The notes below the pieces were generated by a model. It did not search any database. It was not told the origin of the DNA and was given only the letters and a program-made list of their open reading frames with translations. A stretch of 64,000 nucleotides of DNA. It comes from Cyanobium sp. N.Huapi 1H5. GTDB lineage: Bacteria > Cyanobacteriota > Cyanobacteriia > PCC-6307 > Cyanobiaceae. Of this stretch, positions 31,649-40,551 are shown piece after piece; position 1 is the stretch's first letter; every line of letters begins with the position of its first letter. Made by a program: the position numbers and the translations under genes. Location: positions 62,001-126,000 of the forward strand of contig NZ_JAGQBH010000006.1 in assembly GCF_024345535.1 (NCBI RefSeq), written 5' to 3'.

Positions 31649-32944
31649 TTACTTGATGTACTCCTTCAGGACACCATTGCGATTAGGGTGGCGCAGTTTG
31701 CGCAGGGCCTTGGCTTCGATCTGCCGGATGCGCTCGCGGGTGACGTCGAAGATCTGGCCGATCTCTTCGAGGGTCTTCATGCGGCCGTCATCGAGGCCGT
31801 AGCGCAGGCGCAGCACGTCCCGCTCGCGGGGGCTGAGGGTGGCCAGCACACCTTCAAGATCCTCACGCAGGAGATTCTTGGCGACATCCTGCTCAGGATT
31901 CTCGATATCGGCCTCGATGAAGTCGCCGAGCCTGGAGTCTTCCTCCTTACCAATGGGCGTTTCGAGCGAGATCGGCAGCTGGGCGGATTTGGCGATGAAG
32001 CGGAGCTTCTCGATCGTCATCTCCATGCTTTCGGCGATCTCCTCCTCGGTGGGCTTGCGACCGAACTCCTGGGACAGGGTCTTGGTGGTCTTCTTGATCC
32101 GGGAGATCGTCTCGTAAAGGTGAACGGGAAGGCGGATGGTGCGGCTCTGATCGGCGATCGCACGGGTGATCGCCTGACGGATCCACCAGGTGGCATAGGT
32201 GGAGAACTTGTAGCCCTTTTCGTGGTCGAATTTCTCGGCGGCGCGGATCAGGCCGAGGCTGCCTTCCTGGATCAGGTCCTGGAAGGACAGACCCCGGTTC
32301 ATGTACTTCTTGGCGATCGAGACGACCAGCCGCAGGTTCGACTGGACCATCTTCTCCTTGGCCCGCCGACCCAGCATCAGCCGGCGGCGGAACTTGATCA
32401 GCGGCATGTCGAAGATCGCCGCCCATTCCTTGGTGTCTGGGAAATGGCCCTTGTCGGCCTCGAACTCGGCCGCCTTCTCCTCCAGCTCGAGCAGGTCGGC
32501 GATCTTGCGGGCCAGCTCGATCTCCTCATCGGGCCGCAGCAGGCGGATGCGGCCGATCTCCTGGAGATAGACGCGAATCGAATCCTCGGTGTAGACGCCC
32601 TTCGGGCCCACCTTGATGCTGGCCAGGGCCTTGGCGCCCTTGGCGTCCTTGCGGAGGTCGCCGCCGGTCTCCGGCAGGTCGTCATCCCCGTCGAGACCGT
32701 CGTCGATGACGACCGCCGCGGGCTTCTCAGCCGCAGGTTTGGCCGCGGACTTGGCGGTCGTCTTGGCGGCGGCCTTGGCCGCAGGCTTGGCGGCCCCAGC
32801 CTTGGGGGTGGCCGTTCGGGCACGGGCCGCGGTCTTCCTGGCCGTCACCGCCGAGGGGTCGATGGGCAGCACCTCGCCGGTGGCGGAGACGGTGGCCAGG
32901 ATCTCAGGAACGGCGGCTTTGGCCTTGGCGGCGACTGGGCTCAT
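31649..32944 (-). CDS. rpoD: Principal RNA polymerase sigma factor (group 1, SigA/RpoD1)
   Basis: 431 residues. Region 1.2 (about 119-150), region 2 with '[25 protein letters not shown]' and '[10 protein letters not shown]', region 3, and region 4.2 ending '[18 protein letters not shown]' are all intact and typical of the essential cyanobacterial sigma. Residues 35-77 are an unusual Ala/Lys/Pro-rich stretch like histone-H1 tails, followed by an acidic patch (81-90). A sigma-70-like promoter 430 bp upstream implies a long leader. Confidence 0.97.
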   Translation of the reverse strand: MSPVAAKAKAAVPEILATVSATGEVLPIDPSAVTARKTAARARTATPKAGAAKPAAKAAAKTTAKSAAKPAAEKPAAVVIDDGLDGDDDLPETGGDLRKDAKGAKALASIKVGPKGVYTEDSIRVYLQEIGRIRLLRPDEEIELARKIADLLELEEKAAEFEADKGHFPDTKEWAAIFDMPLIKFRRRLMLGRRAKEKMVQSNLRLVVSIAKKYMNRGLSFQDLIQEGSLGLIRAAEKFDHEKGYKFSTYATWWIRQAITRAIADQSRTIRLPVHLYETISRIKKTTKTLSQEFGRKPTEEEIAESMEMTIEKLRFIAKSAQLPISLETPIGKEEDSRLGDFIEADIENPEQDVAKNLLREDLEGVLATLSPRERDVLRLRYGLDDGRMKTLEEIGQIFDVTRERIRQIEAKALRKLRHPNRNGVLKEYIK

Positions 32945-33375
32945 GGAAACGACGCGAAAGGGAGTGGGGTGCGGGGGAATGAAGCGGGCGAGGGGAAGGC
33001 GGGCGGGGCGAGGGGCCCGGAGATGGTCAGGAGAGCGATGCCATCAGCCGATTCCGGCGCTCCGGGTCGCTGACTCAGGACCCCATCCTCCACGGTGCCG
33101 GTGCGGAGCCGGCCGGGAAGGCAAGGAGAGCATCAGGACGTCGCGGGATGGGATGACCCCCCTCACGGAGCCCCTGCCGATGGATGGTGGATGGATCGCT
33201 CCAGGAGCGTGATTGGGATGGTGGAAGTCGGCCAGAGCCGGTGCAGGGCTGTCACGGGTGGTCTCAGACCGGAGGAATGAACAGGGAGTGAATCCCTGGA
33301 TCCTCAGCGGGTCTTCCCTGTGGACGGAACTCTGCGCGGTTCCGACGGCAGCCTTTCGGGCAGCCCAACCCCGTC
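32945..33375 (-). other. Long non-coding gap, probably the rpoD 5' leader
   Basis: This is most of the only gap over 300 bp in the window. I see no convincing ORF: the frames crossing it are low-complexity shadows. If rpoD transcription starts near 33369 (see the promoter at 33376-33404) nearly all of this would be its 5' UTR. It is rich in GGATGG-type repeats and short inverted segments (for example CCCATCC near 33081 against GGGATGGGATG near 33146), but no known RNA family is recognised. A separate small RNA cannot be excluded. Confidence 0.5.
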
Positions 33376-33404
33376 ATCCTAGGAATGGCATGAGATCTTT
33401 GCAA
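33376..33404 (-). promoter_or_regulatory. Sigma-70-type promoter for rpoD
   Basis: On the minus strand TTGCAA (33404-33399) and TAGGAT (33381-33376) are separated by exactly 17 bp. Each matches four of six consensus positions, and the pair lies in an AT-rich island within very GC-rich DNA. Initiation would be near 33369. The element also abuts the TTG start of divergent priA at 33407. This is the best -35/-10 pair seen in the window. Confidence 0.6.
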
Positions 33405-33406
33405 GA

Positions 33407-35755
33407 TTGCCAGCCAGCTCCTCACCCTCCCCACACCGGCCCGCCCCCCCAGGCTGGCTGGAGGTCTGGCTGGAGGCCGGCCGGGAGGGGCGGACCTTCA
33501 CCTATGCCAACCTCTCAGGCCTGGCCATCGGGGTGGGGGACCTGGTGCGGGTCCATCTGCAGGGCCGGCCCCACACGGGCCTGGTGGTGGCGACGGCCGC
33601 GGCCTGTCCCGCCGCCATGGAGGGACGGGCGATCCTGCCGGTGGACGCGGTGCTGGAGAGCGCCGCGATCGATCCGCTCTGGCAGGCCCTGCTGGAGGCC
33701 GTGGCCCGGCAGTGCCACACCGGCCTGTTCCGCACCCTCAAGAGCGCGCTGCCGCCGGGCTGGCTGGGGCAGGCGCGCCGCCCCCCCGGCCAGGGGCGGG
33801 TCCTCTGGACGGTACGGCCCAACCCGGCCGCGGCCGGTGAGACCGTCACCCCCCGCCAGCAGGCGCTGCTGGACCACCTGGCCAGCCACGGCGGAGCGCG
33901 ACTGCTGCGGGATCTGGTGCAGGAGGCCGGCTTCGGCCGCTCCCTGATCGGGACGATGGAGCGCCGGGGGCTGCTCCTGAAGGAGGCCGGCCGGGGACCA
34001 TCGGGGGCCGGAGGGTCCAGGGGCCTGGCCGGCGGGCGGAGCGCGGGGCCGCCCCCCCTGGAGAGCCCCCAGCCCCCCAGTCAGGCCCAGGCCGTGGCGC
34101 TGGCGGCCATCGCCGACGCGCCGCCGGGCCAGAGCCTGCTGCTCTGGGGGGTGACGGGCTCCGGCAAGACGGAGGTCTATCTGCAGGCCGCAGCCCGGGA
34201 GCTGGCGGCGGGGCGCAGCGTGCTGATCCTGGCGCCGGAGATCGGCCTCATCCCCCAGCTGCTGGACCGCTGCCGGCGCCGCTTCGGTCCCGCGGTGCTC
34301 GAGTACCACAGCGGCATGGGCGACGGGGAGCGGGTCGTGGCCTGGCGGCGCTGCCTCGAGGCCGCCCGCCACCGCGAGCCCTGCCTGGCCGTGGGCACCC
34401 GCTCCGCCGTCTTCCTGCCGCTGGGCCAGCTGGGCCTGATCGTGCTCGATGAGGAACACGATGCCTCCTACAAGCAGGAGAGCCCGATGCCCTGCTACCA
34501 CGCCCGGGAGGTGGCCCGGCTGCGGGCCCGCCTGACGGGGGCCCGGCTGGTGCTCGGCAGTGCCACCCCCTCCCTGGAAACCTGGTGGCGCTGCCAGCCG
34601 CGCCCCCACGGCCAGCCCGCCGACACCCGCCTGCTGCCGCTGCCGGAGCGGATCGGCCAGCGCCCGCTGCCGCCGGTGCGGCTGGTGGACATGCGTCAGG
34701 AGCTGGTGGACGGCCACCGGCGCCTGATCAGCCGCCCCCTGATGGCTCGCCTGGAGACCCTGCAGGAGCGGGCAGAGCAGGCCGTCGTGCTGGTGCCCCG
34801 GCGCGGCTACCGCTCCTTCCTGAGCTGCCGCAGCTGCGGCGAGGTGGTGCTCTGCCCCCACTGCGACGTGGCCCTCACCGTCCACCGCGGCCCCCGCGCC
34901 GGCGGGAAGGAGGGAAGGGAGTGGCTGCGCTGCCACTGGTGCGACCACCGCCAGGAGATGGGGGATCGCTGCGGCCACTGCGGTTCCACCGCCTTCAAGC
35001 CCTTCGGCGCCGGCACCCAGCGGGTGATGGAGCAGCTGGCGACGGAACTGGAGGGCCTGCGCCTGATCCGCTTCGACCGGGACACCACCCGGGGCCGGGA
35101 TGGCCATCGCCGCCTGCTGGAGCGCTTCGCGGCCGGCGAGGCGGACGTGCTGGTGGGGACCCAGATGCTCGCCAAGGGGATGGACCTGCCCCGGGTGACG
35201 CTGGCGGCGGTGCTGGCGGCCGACGGCCTGCTGCACCGGCCGGACCTGCGGGCCGCCGAGCAGTGCCTGCAGCTGCTGCTCCAGCTGGCCGGCCGCGCCG
35301 GGCGGGGCGAACGCCCCGGCGAGGTGCTGGTGCAGACCTACAGCCCCGACCACCCCGTGATCCGTCACCTGGTGGACGGCCGCTACGCCGCCTTCCTGGC
35401 CGAGGAACTGGAGATGCGGCGCCAGGGGGGCATGGTGCCCTTCGGCCGGGCCTGCCTGCTGCGGCTGGCCGGTCCCACCGCCAGCGGCACGGCCACGGCC
35501 GCCGCCGCCCTGGCCGAACGGATCCGTCCCGCCGTGGAGGCGGCCGGCTGGGTGGTGATCGGCCCGGCCCCCGCCCCGGTGGCCCGGGTGGCGGGCCGCA
35601 GCCGCTGGCAACTGCTGCTGCACGGCAGCGCCATGGCACCGGACGGGGAAAGCGATGGGGGGACGGCACTGCCCCTTCCCCCCGAAGCCGACCTGCGCCG
35701 GGCCCTGCCCCCGGGGGTGAGCCTGACGATCGATCCTGACCCCCTGGAACTGTGA
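33407..35755 (+). CDS. priA: Primosomal replication protein N' (PriA helicase)
   Basis: 782 residues from TTG 33407, the only in-frame start between an upstream stop at 33380 and the conserved N-terminal beta domain. It restarts stalled replication forks. Walker A 'GVTGSGKT' is at 248-255 and the DExH box 'DEEH' at 348-351. Paired zinc-binding cysteines run from Cys474 ('CRSCGE', 'CPHC', 'CHWC', 'CGHCGS'). Motif VI 'QLAGRAGRG' is intact. A Gly/Pro-rich insertion (about 200-225) precedes the helicase core. Confidence 0.96.
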   Translation: MPASSSPSPHRPAPPGWLEVWLEAGREGRTFTYANLSGLAIGVGDLVRVHLQGRPHTGLVVATAAACPAAMEGRAILPVDAVLESAAIDPLWQALLEAVARQCHTGLFRTLKSALPPGWLGQARRPPGQGRVLWTVRPNPAAAGETVTPRQQALLDHLASHGGARLLRDLVQEAGFGRSLIGTMERRGLLLKEAGRGPSGAGGSRGLAGGRSAGPPPLESPQPPSQAQAVALAAIADAPPGQSLLLWGVTGSGKTEVYLQAAARELAAGRSVLILAPEIGLIPQLLDRCRRRFGPAVLEYHSGMGDGERVVAWRRCLEAARHREPCLAVGTRSAVFLPLGQLGLIVLDEEHDASYKQESPMPCYHAREVARLRARLTGARLVLGSATPSLETWWRCQPRPHGQPADTRLLPLPERIGQRPLPPVRLVDMRQELVDGHRRLISRPLMARLETLQERAEQAVVLVPRRGYRSFLSCRSCGEVVLCPHCDVALTVHRGPRAGGKEGREWLRCHWCDHRQEMGDRCGHCGSTAFKPFGAGTQRVMEQLATELEGLRLIRFDRDTTRGRDGHRRLLERFAAGEADVLVGTQMLAKGMDLPRVTLAAVLAADGLLHRPDLRAAEQCLQLLLQLAGRAGRGERPGEVLVQTYSPDHPVIRHLVDGRYAAFLAEELEMRRQGGMVPFGRACLLRLAGPTASGTATAAAALAERIRPAVEAAGWVVIGPAPAPVARVAGRSRWQLLLHGSAMAPDGESDGGTALPLPPEADLRRALPPGVSLTIDPDPLEL

Positions 35756-35798
35756 GCAGGCGGCCCGGCGTCCACGGCCGGAGCCCAGCCCTAAGGGC

Positions 35799-36932
35799 TC
35801 AGGCCGGCAGTTCCGGCAGACCGAATCCCAGCCGCTGGCGGATCGCCTGCAGCCCGAGCACCAGCGGCAGGGCCAGGCCCACCGCCGCCGCCCCCAGCCC
35901 CAGGCCGCTCCAGCGCCAGCAACGCAGTTCCAGGACGTTGACCTGCCCAGGCATGAGGGGCCAGAGCAGACGGCGGCGGCCGTCGACGTCCCCGGAAGGG
36001 GCCGCGGCGATGGCGGCGGGGCTCGCCCGCACGACCGCCGCCGGCCGGACCGGGGCGAGCACGACCGCCAGATCCAGCCCAGGGATCGCCTCGAGGGCCT
36101 GGAGATCGAGCTCCAGCAGCAGGTGCTGGCGGACGCCCAGGAGCCAGTTGCGTTCCTCCCAGACCACCTCCGGCGCCGCCAGGGGGACGCCGCTGAGCCG
36201 GCCCGCCACCTCAAGGCTGCCCGCCAGGGCCCCGAGGGCCTCGAGGGCGGGCAGCACGGGGGTGGAGACCAGCTGGTCGCCGCTCCCCCCCGAGGGGCGG
36301 AACGGCCCGGGGGCGGGAATCCCCTCAGCGTGACCTTCGAGGGCCGCGACGAACCGCCGCTGCCAGGGGGTCCCGGCGCCGGTGTCGCTGCGCAGCTGGT
36401 GGCTGACCTGGAGCCTGCCGGGGCCCTCGAAGCGCAGCTCGGTCCGCACCTCCATGCAGCCCCCCAGCAGGGCCGCCAGCAGCACCAGCACCACGGCCAC
36501 CACCACCGCAAAGCCCACCGGCGCCCGGGTGGGCCCCACCGGCGGTGGCGGCGGCGGCTCGGGGCGGCGGCGGGAGCGGCGGCTGACCCCGGCGCCGACC
36601 CCCTCGAGGGGGGTGGTGCCGGCGAGGTCCGGCAGGGTCAGGGACCAGTTGCTGGGACGGCGCAGCTCCGGGGCCTCGAGCACCAGCAGCAGGGCCTTGG
36701 CCTGGGCCCGCAGGGCAGCATCGCGGCAGCGCACCAGACCGCGACAGCAGGCGGCCGCCTGGTCGGTGCGCCCCTGGCCCATCAGGGCGGTGGCCATCAG
36801 CAGCCGCAGCTCGGCGCCGGCGGCGGTGAGGGGGGAGCGTTCCTCCTGGAGCGGCTCAAGCAGCCGCAGCACCTGGCCGTACTCACCGCGATCGAGGGCC
36901 CGGCGGGCCTCGGCGAGCGGATCCTCAGCCAT
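35799..36932 (-). CDS. DUF3153 family membrane protein with helical N-terminal domain
   Basis: 377 residues from ATG 36932, which overlaps the argB stop by 8 bp (ATGGCTGA). An N-terminal helical, TPR-like region (1-90, '[20 protein letters not shown]') is followed by an Arg/Pro linker, a membrane segment (about 140-158) that ends in a lipobox-like 'LLGGC' and the DUF3153 domain beginning '[20 protein letters not shown]'. A second membrane helix lies near 347-366. The function is unknown; the family is cyanobacterial. It is translationally coupled to argB. Confidence 0.75.
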   Translation of the reverse strand: MAEDPLAEARRALDRGEYGQVLRLLEPLQEERSPLTAAGAELRLLMATALMGQGRTDQAAACCRGLVRCRDAALRAQAKALLLVLEAPELRRPSNWSLTLPDLAGTTPLEGVGAGVSRRSRRRPEPPPPPPVGPTRAPVGFAVVVAVVLVLLAALLGGCMEVRTELRFEGPGRLQVSHQLRSDTGAGTPWQRRFVAALEGHAEGIPAPGPFRPSGGSGDQLVSTPVLPALEALGALAGSLEVAGRLSGVPLAAPEVVWEERNWLLGVRQHLLLELDLQALEAIPGLDLAVVLAPVRPAAVVRASPAAIAAAPSGDVDGRRRLLWPLMPGQVNVLELRCWRWSGLGLGAAAVGLALPLVLGLQAIRQRLGFGLPELPA

Positions 36933-37821
36933 CGAGCAGGCCGGGGCTGCCCACCACCATGGTGCCGATGCCGGCGTTGGTGAACACCTCCAGCAGCAGG
37001 GAATGGGCCACCCGGCCATCGACGATGTGGGCCGCCTTCACCCCCTGGGCCAGGGCCCGGATGCAGCACTCGGTCTTGGGGGTCATCCCCCCCTCCACCA
37101 CCCCGTCGGCGATCAGCCGGCGGCCCTCCGAGAGGCTGAGCTGGCGGATCAGGCTGGCGGGGTCATGGCGGTCGCGGAGGATGCCAGGGGTGTCGGTCAG
37201 CAGGATCAGCTTCTCCGCCTGCAGGGCCGCGGCCAGCTCGCCGGCCACCGTGTCGGCATTGATGTTGTGGGCCAGGCCCTCCGCATTGGGGGCCACGCTG
37301 GAGATGACCGGGATGTAGCCGGCCGCGAGCAGGGGGGTGAGCACCGAGGGATCCACCCGGGCCACATCGCCCACCATGCCGAGCGTGCCGTCGCCCATGG
37401 TGCGGGCCAGCACCAGGCCGCCATCGCTGCCGGAGAGGCCCACGGCCCGGCCGCCCACCCGGTTGAGACCGTTGACGATCTGTTTGTTGACCCGCCCCAC
37501 CAGCACCATCTCCACCACGTCCATGGTGTCGGGGCTGGTGACGCGCAGACCGTCCTGGAAGCGGGGCTCGATCGCCAGCTTGCCCAGCCACTGGTTGATC
37601 TCCGGGCCGCCGCCGTGCACCACCACGGGCTGGACGCCCACGCAGGCCAGCAGGGCCAGGTCGCGGAAGACGGCATCGCGCAGGTCCTCGCGCACCATGG
37701 CCGCCCCGCCGTACTTGATCACGATGCGGCGGCCGGCGAAACGCTGGATGTAGGGCAGGGCTTCGCTGAGCACGGACACCCGCAGGGTGTCCTCCGTGCT
37801 GATGTACCGATCGGGACTCAA
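36925..37821 (-). CDS. argB: N-acetylglutamate kinase
   Basis: 298 residues from TTG 37821, overlapping the DUF2854 stop as TTGA. It phosphorylates N-acetylglutamate, the controlling step of arginine synthesis in cyanobacteria, where it is bound by PII. 'IKYGGAAM' (35-42), '[13 protein letters not shown]' and '[15 protein letters not shown]' are family signatures, and '[15 protein letters not shown]' is typical. The C-terminal '[15 protein letters not shown]' fits the arginine-sensitive, PII-binding type. The length is standard. Confidence 0.96.
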   Translation of the reverse strand: MSPDRYISTEDTLRVSVLSEALPYIQRFAGRRIVIKYGGAAMVREDLRDAVFRDLALLACVGVQPVVVHGGGPEINQWLGKLAIEPRFQDGLRVTSPDTMDVVEMVLVGRVNKQIVNGLNRVGGRAVGLSGSDGGLVLARTMGDGTLGMVGDVARVDPSVLTPLLAAGYIPVISSVAPNAEGLAHNINADTVAGELAAALQAEKLILLTDTPGILRDRHDPASLIRQLSLSEGRRLIADGVVEGGMTPKTECCIRALAQGVKAAHIVDGRVAHSLLLEVFTNAGIGTMVVGSPGLLDG

Positions 37822-38405
37822 GGGACGGGGGCGGTAAGGGACGGGTCGGAGGGGGTGGGGCCCGGGGGGGCGGCCGGCAGCAGGCTCAGCTGCAGGCGGC
37901 CGGGGCCGGCCTGCTGGAGGTCGGCCGTGAGGCCGGGACCGAAGAAACGGCCCAGACGCTCCAGCCGATCCTGCCAGCGCTCGTAGGCCACCCCGTGGCA
38001 CTCGATCGTCAGCCGCAGCCCGTAGCCGTCTCCGGCCTCCAGCTCCTCGACGGCCACCAGCTGGGGTGGGGCGTCCTCGTCCCAGAGCTTGAGGGCTTCC
38101 AGGGAACTCTCCAGGTGGGCCTTCTGGCCGTAGCGCCAGCGGGTGACGTCGGCCAGCAGCTTGCGCAGGGGTTCGTTGCCGGGCTGCTGGCGCAGGTCGC
38201 GCAGCTTGGCTGCGGGAGTGAGCCGCTCGGCGGGCGGCAGCTCGGAGGATTTCAGGGCCAGGCCCCCCAGCAGGATCGGCACGCCGTAGAAGACACCGGC
38301 CAGGCTGATGTTGGGGCTGTCGGTGGCGTAGGCGATCGATCCGATCACGGTGAGCACGGCACCGGCCACCGTCACCAGGCTGCCGGGGGAGAGAAACGCT
38401 TGCAT
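37818..38405 (-). CDS. DUF2854 family protein
   Basis: 195 residues from ATG 38405. Two closely spaced membrane segments (about 8-26 and 34-50, '[20 protein letters not shown]') precede a soluble domain with '[19 protein letters not shown]'. This matches DUF2854, a family of cyanobacteria and plastids with no known function. The stop is coupled to argB by a TTGA overlap. Confidence 0.8.
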   Translation of the reverse strand: MQAFLSPGSLVTVAGAVLTVIGSIAYATDSPNISLAGVFYGVPILLGGLALKSSELPPAERLTPAAKLRDLRQQPGNEPLRKLLADVTRWRYGQKAHLESSLEALKLWDEDAPPQLVAVEELEAGDGYGLRLTIECHGVAYERWQDRLERLGRFFGPGLTADLQQAGPGRLQLSLLPAAPPGPTPSDPSLTAPVP

Positions 38406-38434
38406 CGCCCCATTCTCTGTCAGCGGGGGCCAGG

Positions 38435-38716
38435 ATGGCGTCCCAGGCTCCGCCCCGCCGCCCCATGGCCAGCCCCCAAGCCAGCTCCCAAGACGGCTTC
38501 ACCGCCAGCCCCGTGGGGGCATCCGCCGACGTGGACACGCCCTGGAGCGGGCCTGAGCCCCCCTCCACCGCCGAGCTGCTCACCCAGCTGGGGGAGGACC
38601 GGCTCTGGCTGCTGCGCCAGCTGGACAGCGGCCGCTGGAGCGAATGGCGGCTGGATCTGGCGGCCCTGGAGCGGGAACTGGGTCAGCTGATCGACCAGGC
38701 CGGCGAACGGCTCTGA
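38435..38716 (+). CDS. Small helical protein, unknown
   Basis: 93 residues from ATG 38435, or 83 from ATG 38465. The first half is Pro/Ser-rich; the second half ('[20 protein letters not shown]' and '[15 protein letters not shown]') is a convincing amphipathic helical domain with good codon bias. Its stop directly abuts the stop of convergent ssb. The family is not recognised. Confidence 0.55.
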   Translation: MASQAPPRRPMASPQASSQDGFTASPVGASADVDTPWSGPEPPSTAELLTQLGEDRLWLLRQLDSGRWSEWRLDLAALERELGQLIDQAGERL

Positions 38717-39253
38717 TCAGAAGGGGATCTCGTCATCGTCCCCCAGGGGGACCAGCGGAGAAGTGTCCCAGACGGGGGCGGCGGGCTCGGCGGGAGCTGC
38801 ACCGGCCGATCGGGACGGTGCCGGCGCGGGGGCCCGCCGTGGGGCGGGGGTGGCGGCCCCGCCGGCGGGGCGCGGCGTCGGCAGGGGGGCCGGGCTGCGG
38901 GCCGGCGCCGGTGCTGGGGCTGGGGCAACGCCGGAGCCGCTGCCGCTGCCGGGGCTGAGGGGATGGAGACGTGCCAGGGTGAATTCGGCCCGCTTCTCCT
39001 TGACCCCGTCCTGGCGGGTGACGGTGTTCATGCGCAGCCGGCCCTCGAGCACGAAGCGCTGGCCCACCTGCACCCTGTTCTGGAGATCCTGGGCCAGGTT
39101 GCCCCAGCCCACCACCTTCAGCTGGCCCGGGGGATCATCGGGCCGCAGACCCTCGATCTGGACGGCCATTTCGGCCACCGGCGTCTGGTTGTCCTGGGTG
39201 TAACGCACCTGGGGCGCCTCCAGGACCTCCACCTCCAGCAAGCAGTGATTCAC
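38717..39253 (-). CDS. ssb: Single-stranded DNA-binding protein
   Basis: 178 residues from GTG 39253. The OB fold (about 1-105) has 'EMAVQIEGLR', 'VVGWGNLAQDL' and 'FVLEGRLRMNTV'. A Pro/Ala-rich disordered linker (about 108-160) leads to the acidic tip 'DDDEIPF' that recruits replication and repair proteins. It diverges from cobK with a 32-bp gap. The OB fold is more divergent than E. coli SSB, as is usual for cyanobacterial proteins. Confidence 0.92.
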   Translation of the reverse strand: MNHCLLEVEVLEAPQVRYTQDNQTPVAEMAVQIEGLRPDDPPGQLKVVGWGNLAQDLQNRVQVGQRFVLEGRLRMNTVTRQDGVKEKRAEFTLARLHPLSPGSGSGSGVAPAPAPAPARSPAPLPTPRPAGGAATPAPRRAPAPAPSRSAGAAPAEPAAPVWDTSPLVPLGDDDEIPF

Positions 39254-39285
39254 GCCCGGACCAACGGATGGGAGGACCCATCCTG

Positions 39286-40146
39286 ATGCATCCGCCCCAC
39301 GGGATCCAGGCCGATCCGCCCGGTCGTGCCGGCGGCTGCGACGGGAGCGGCGGTGGTGGCGGCCGGATCTGGCTGGTGGCCGGCACGGGCGAGGGGCCGC
39401 CCCTGGCCCGGGAGCTGCTGGCCAGGGGCTGGCGCCTGAAGGTCTCGCTGGTGAGCCGGGCCGCCGCCCTGGCCTATGGCGCCCATCCCCGCCAGGAGCT
39501 GGCGGTGGGCGCGATCGGGGGGACCGACGGGCCCGAGGCCGGGGTCGCCGCCGAACTGGCCGACGCCGGACTCCGGGGCGCCCCCTACACCTGGGTGATC
39601 GATGCGACCCACCCCTTCGCCACGCGCATCAGCGCCGCCCTGGCCGACGGCTGCGCGGCCCGCTCCCAGCCCCTGCTGCGGCTGCTGCGGCCCGACCTGA
39701 ACGCCGCCGGCGCCCAGCCCCTGGACGATCTGGCCGGCCTCGGGCGCCTGTGCCGGCCGGGGGAACGGCTGCTGCTGGCGATCGGCGCCCGCCGCCTGGC
39801 CGAGGCCGTGGCGGCCTCACCGGGGGTGCTGCATCACGCCCGCCTGCTGCCCCAGGGCGACGCCCTCGCGACGGCCCTGGCCGCCGGACTGGCGCCGCAG
39901 CGGCTGGCCCCCCTGCGGCCCGGCGGCGACGGCCGCATCGAGCGCGCCCTCTGTCGCCACTGGCAGATCGACACCGTGCTCTGCCGCCGTTCCGGGGGCG
40001 CCAACGAAGAGCGCTGGCACCGCATCTGCGCCGCCCCGGATCTGCGTCTGCTGCTCCTGGAGCGGCCCGGGGAGCCCGCCCGGGTGGAGGCCCTGGCGCT
40101 GGAGGCACTGCTGCAGCGGCTGGGCCACAGTGGGCCGGACGGCTGA
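39286..40146 (+). CDS. cobK: Precorrin-6A reductase / cobalt-precorrin-6A reductase
   Basis: 286 residues from ATG 39286, which has GGGAGGA 9 bp upstream; ATG 39268 is an alternative. It reduces precorrin-6A (or its cobalt form) in corrin ring synthesis. The NAD(P)-binding start 'IWLVAGTGEG' and the signature 'DATHPFA' are present. The first 30 residues are a Gly-rich extension. Together with cobO at 61 kb it shows that this organism makes its own cobamide (pseudocobalamin in picocyanobacteria). Confidence 0.92.
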   Translation: MHPPHGIQADPPGRAGGCDGSGGGGGRIWLVAGTGEGPPLARELLARGWRLKVSLVSRAAALAYGAHPRQELAVGAIGGTDGPEAGVAAELADAGLRGAPYTWVIDATHPFATRISAALADGCAARSQPLLRLLRPDLNAAGAQPLDDLAGLGRLCRPGERLLLAIGARRLAEAVAASPGVLHHARLLPQGDALATALAAGLAPQRLAPLRPGGDGRIERALCRHWQIDTVLCRRSGGANEERWHRICAAPDLRLLLLERPGEPARVEALALEALLQRLGHSGPDG

Positions 40147-40167
40147 AGCCGGCCCCCGATCCCGCCC

Positions 40168-40551
40168 ATGCCCGCGCCCACAGCCCTCAGCCTGGTGCTC
40201 ACCACCGAAGCCGACCGGGGACGGGCCGAGGCCCTGGCCCGGGAACTGCTGGAGCGGGGCCTGGTGGCCTGCGCAAGCCTGCACCCGGTGGTGTCGCTCT
40301 ACCGCTGGCAGGGCCGGCTGGAGCGGAGCGAGGAGGTGCAGCTGCTGCTCAAGACGACCCCCGCTCAGCTGGAGGCGCTGCGCCGCGCCCTGGGGGAGCT
40401 GCACAGCTACGACACCCCCGAATGGATCCACTGGACGGCCGCCAGCGACGGCTCCTATGGCAACTGGCTGCTGGAGCAGCTGCCGCTCAGCCCAGGTGGC
40501 GGGCCACCAGCTCCGGCAGGGAGGCCTGGGGACGGGGACCCAGCTGGGTGA
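40168..40551 (+). CDS. cutA: Divalent-cation tolerance protein CutA
   Basis: 127 residues. The ferredoxin-like CutA1 fold is supported by 'GLVACASLHPVVSLYRWQG', 'EVQLLLKTT' and 'DTPEWIHW'. The trimeric protein binds copper, but its role in tolerance is uncertain. The C-terminus is longer than usual by about 20 Pro/Gly-rich residues, exactly the part that overlaps the convergent PfkB gene (65 bp). Confidence 0.93.
   Translation: MPAPTALSLVLTTEADRGRAEALARELLERGLVACASLHPVVSLYRWQGRLERSEEVQLLLKTTPAQLEALRRALGELHSYDTPEWIHWTAASDGSYGNWLLEQLPLSPGGGPPAPAGRPGDGDPAG

Noticed and set aside
33515-36511. 998-codon minus-strand ORF spanning priA and the DUF3153 gene
   Set aside because: It crosses two real genes in wrong frames and has no domain.
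36925-38583. 552-codon reading that would extend argB far upstream
   Set aside because: The N-terminal 254 codons overlap the DUF2854 gene out of frame and are Arg/Ala-rich noise; argB starts at TTG 37821.
39254-39285. Cobalamin riboswitch near cobK
   Set aside because: The gap to ssb is only 32 bp, far too short. None is seen before cobO either, since it overlaps the recombinase gene.
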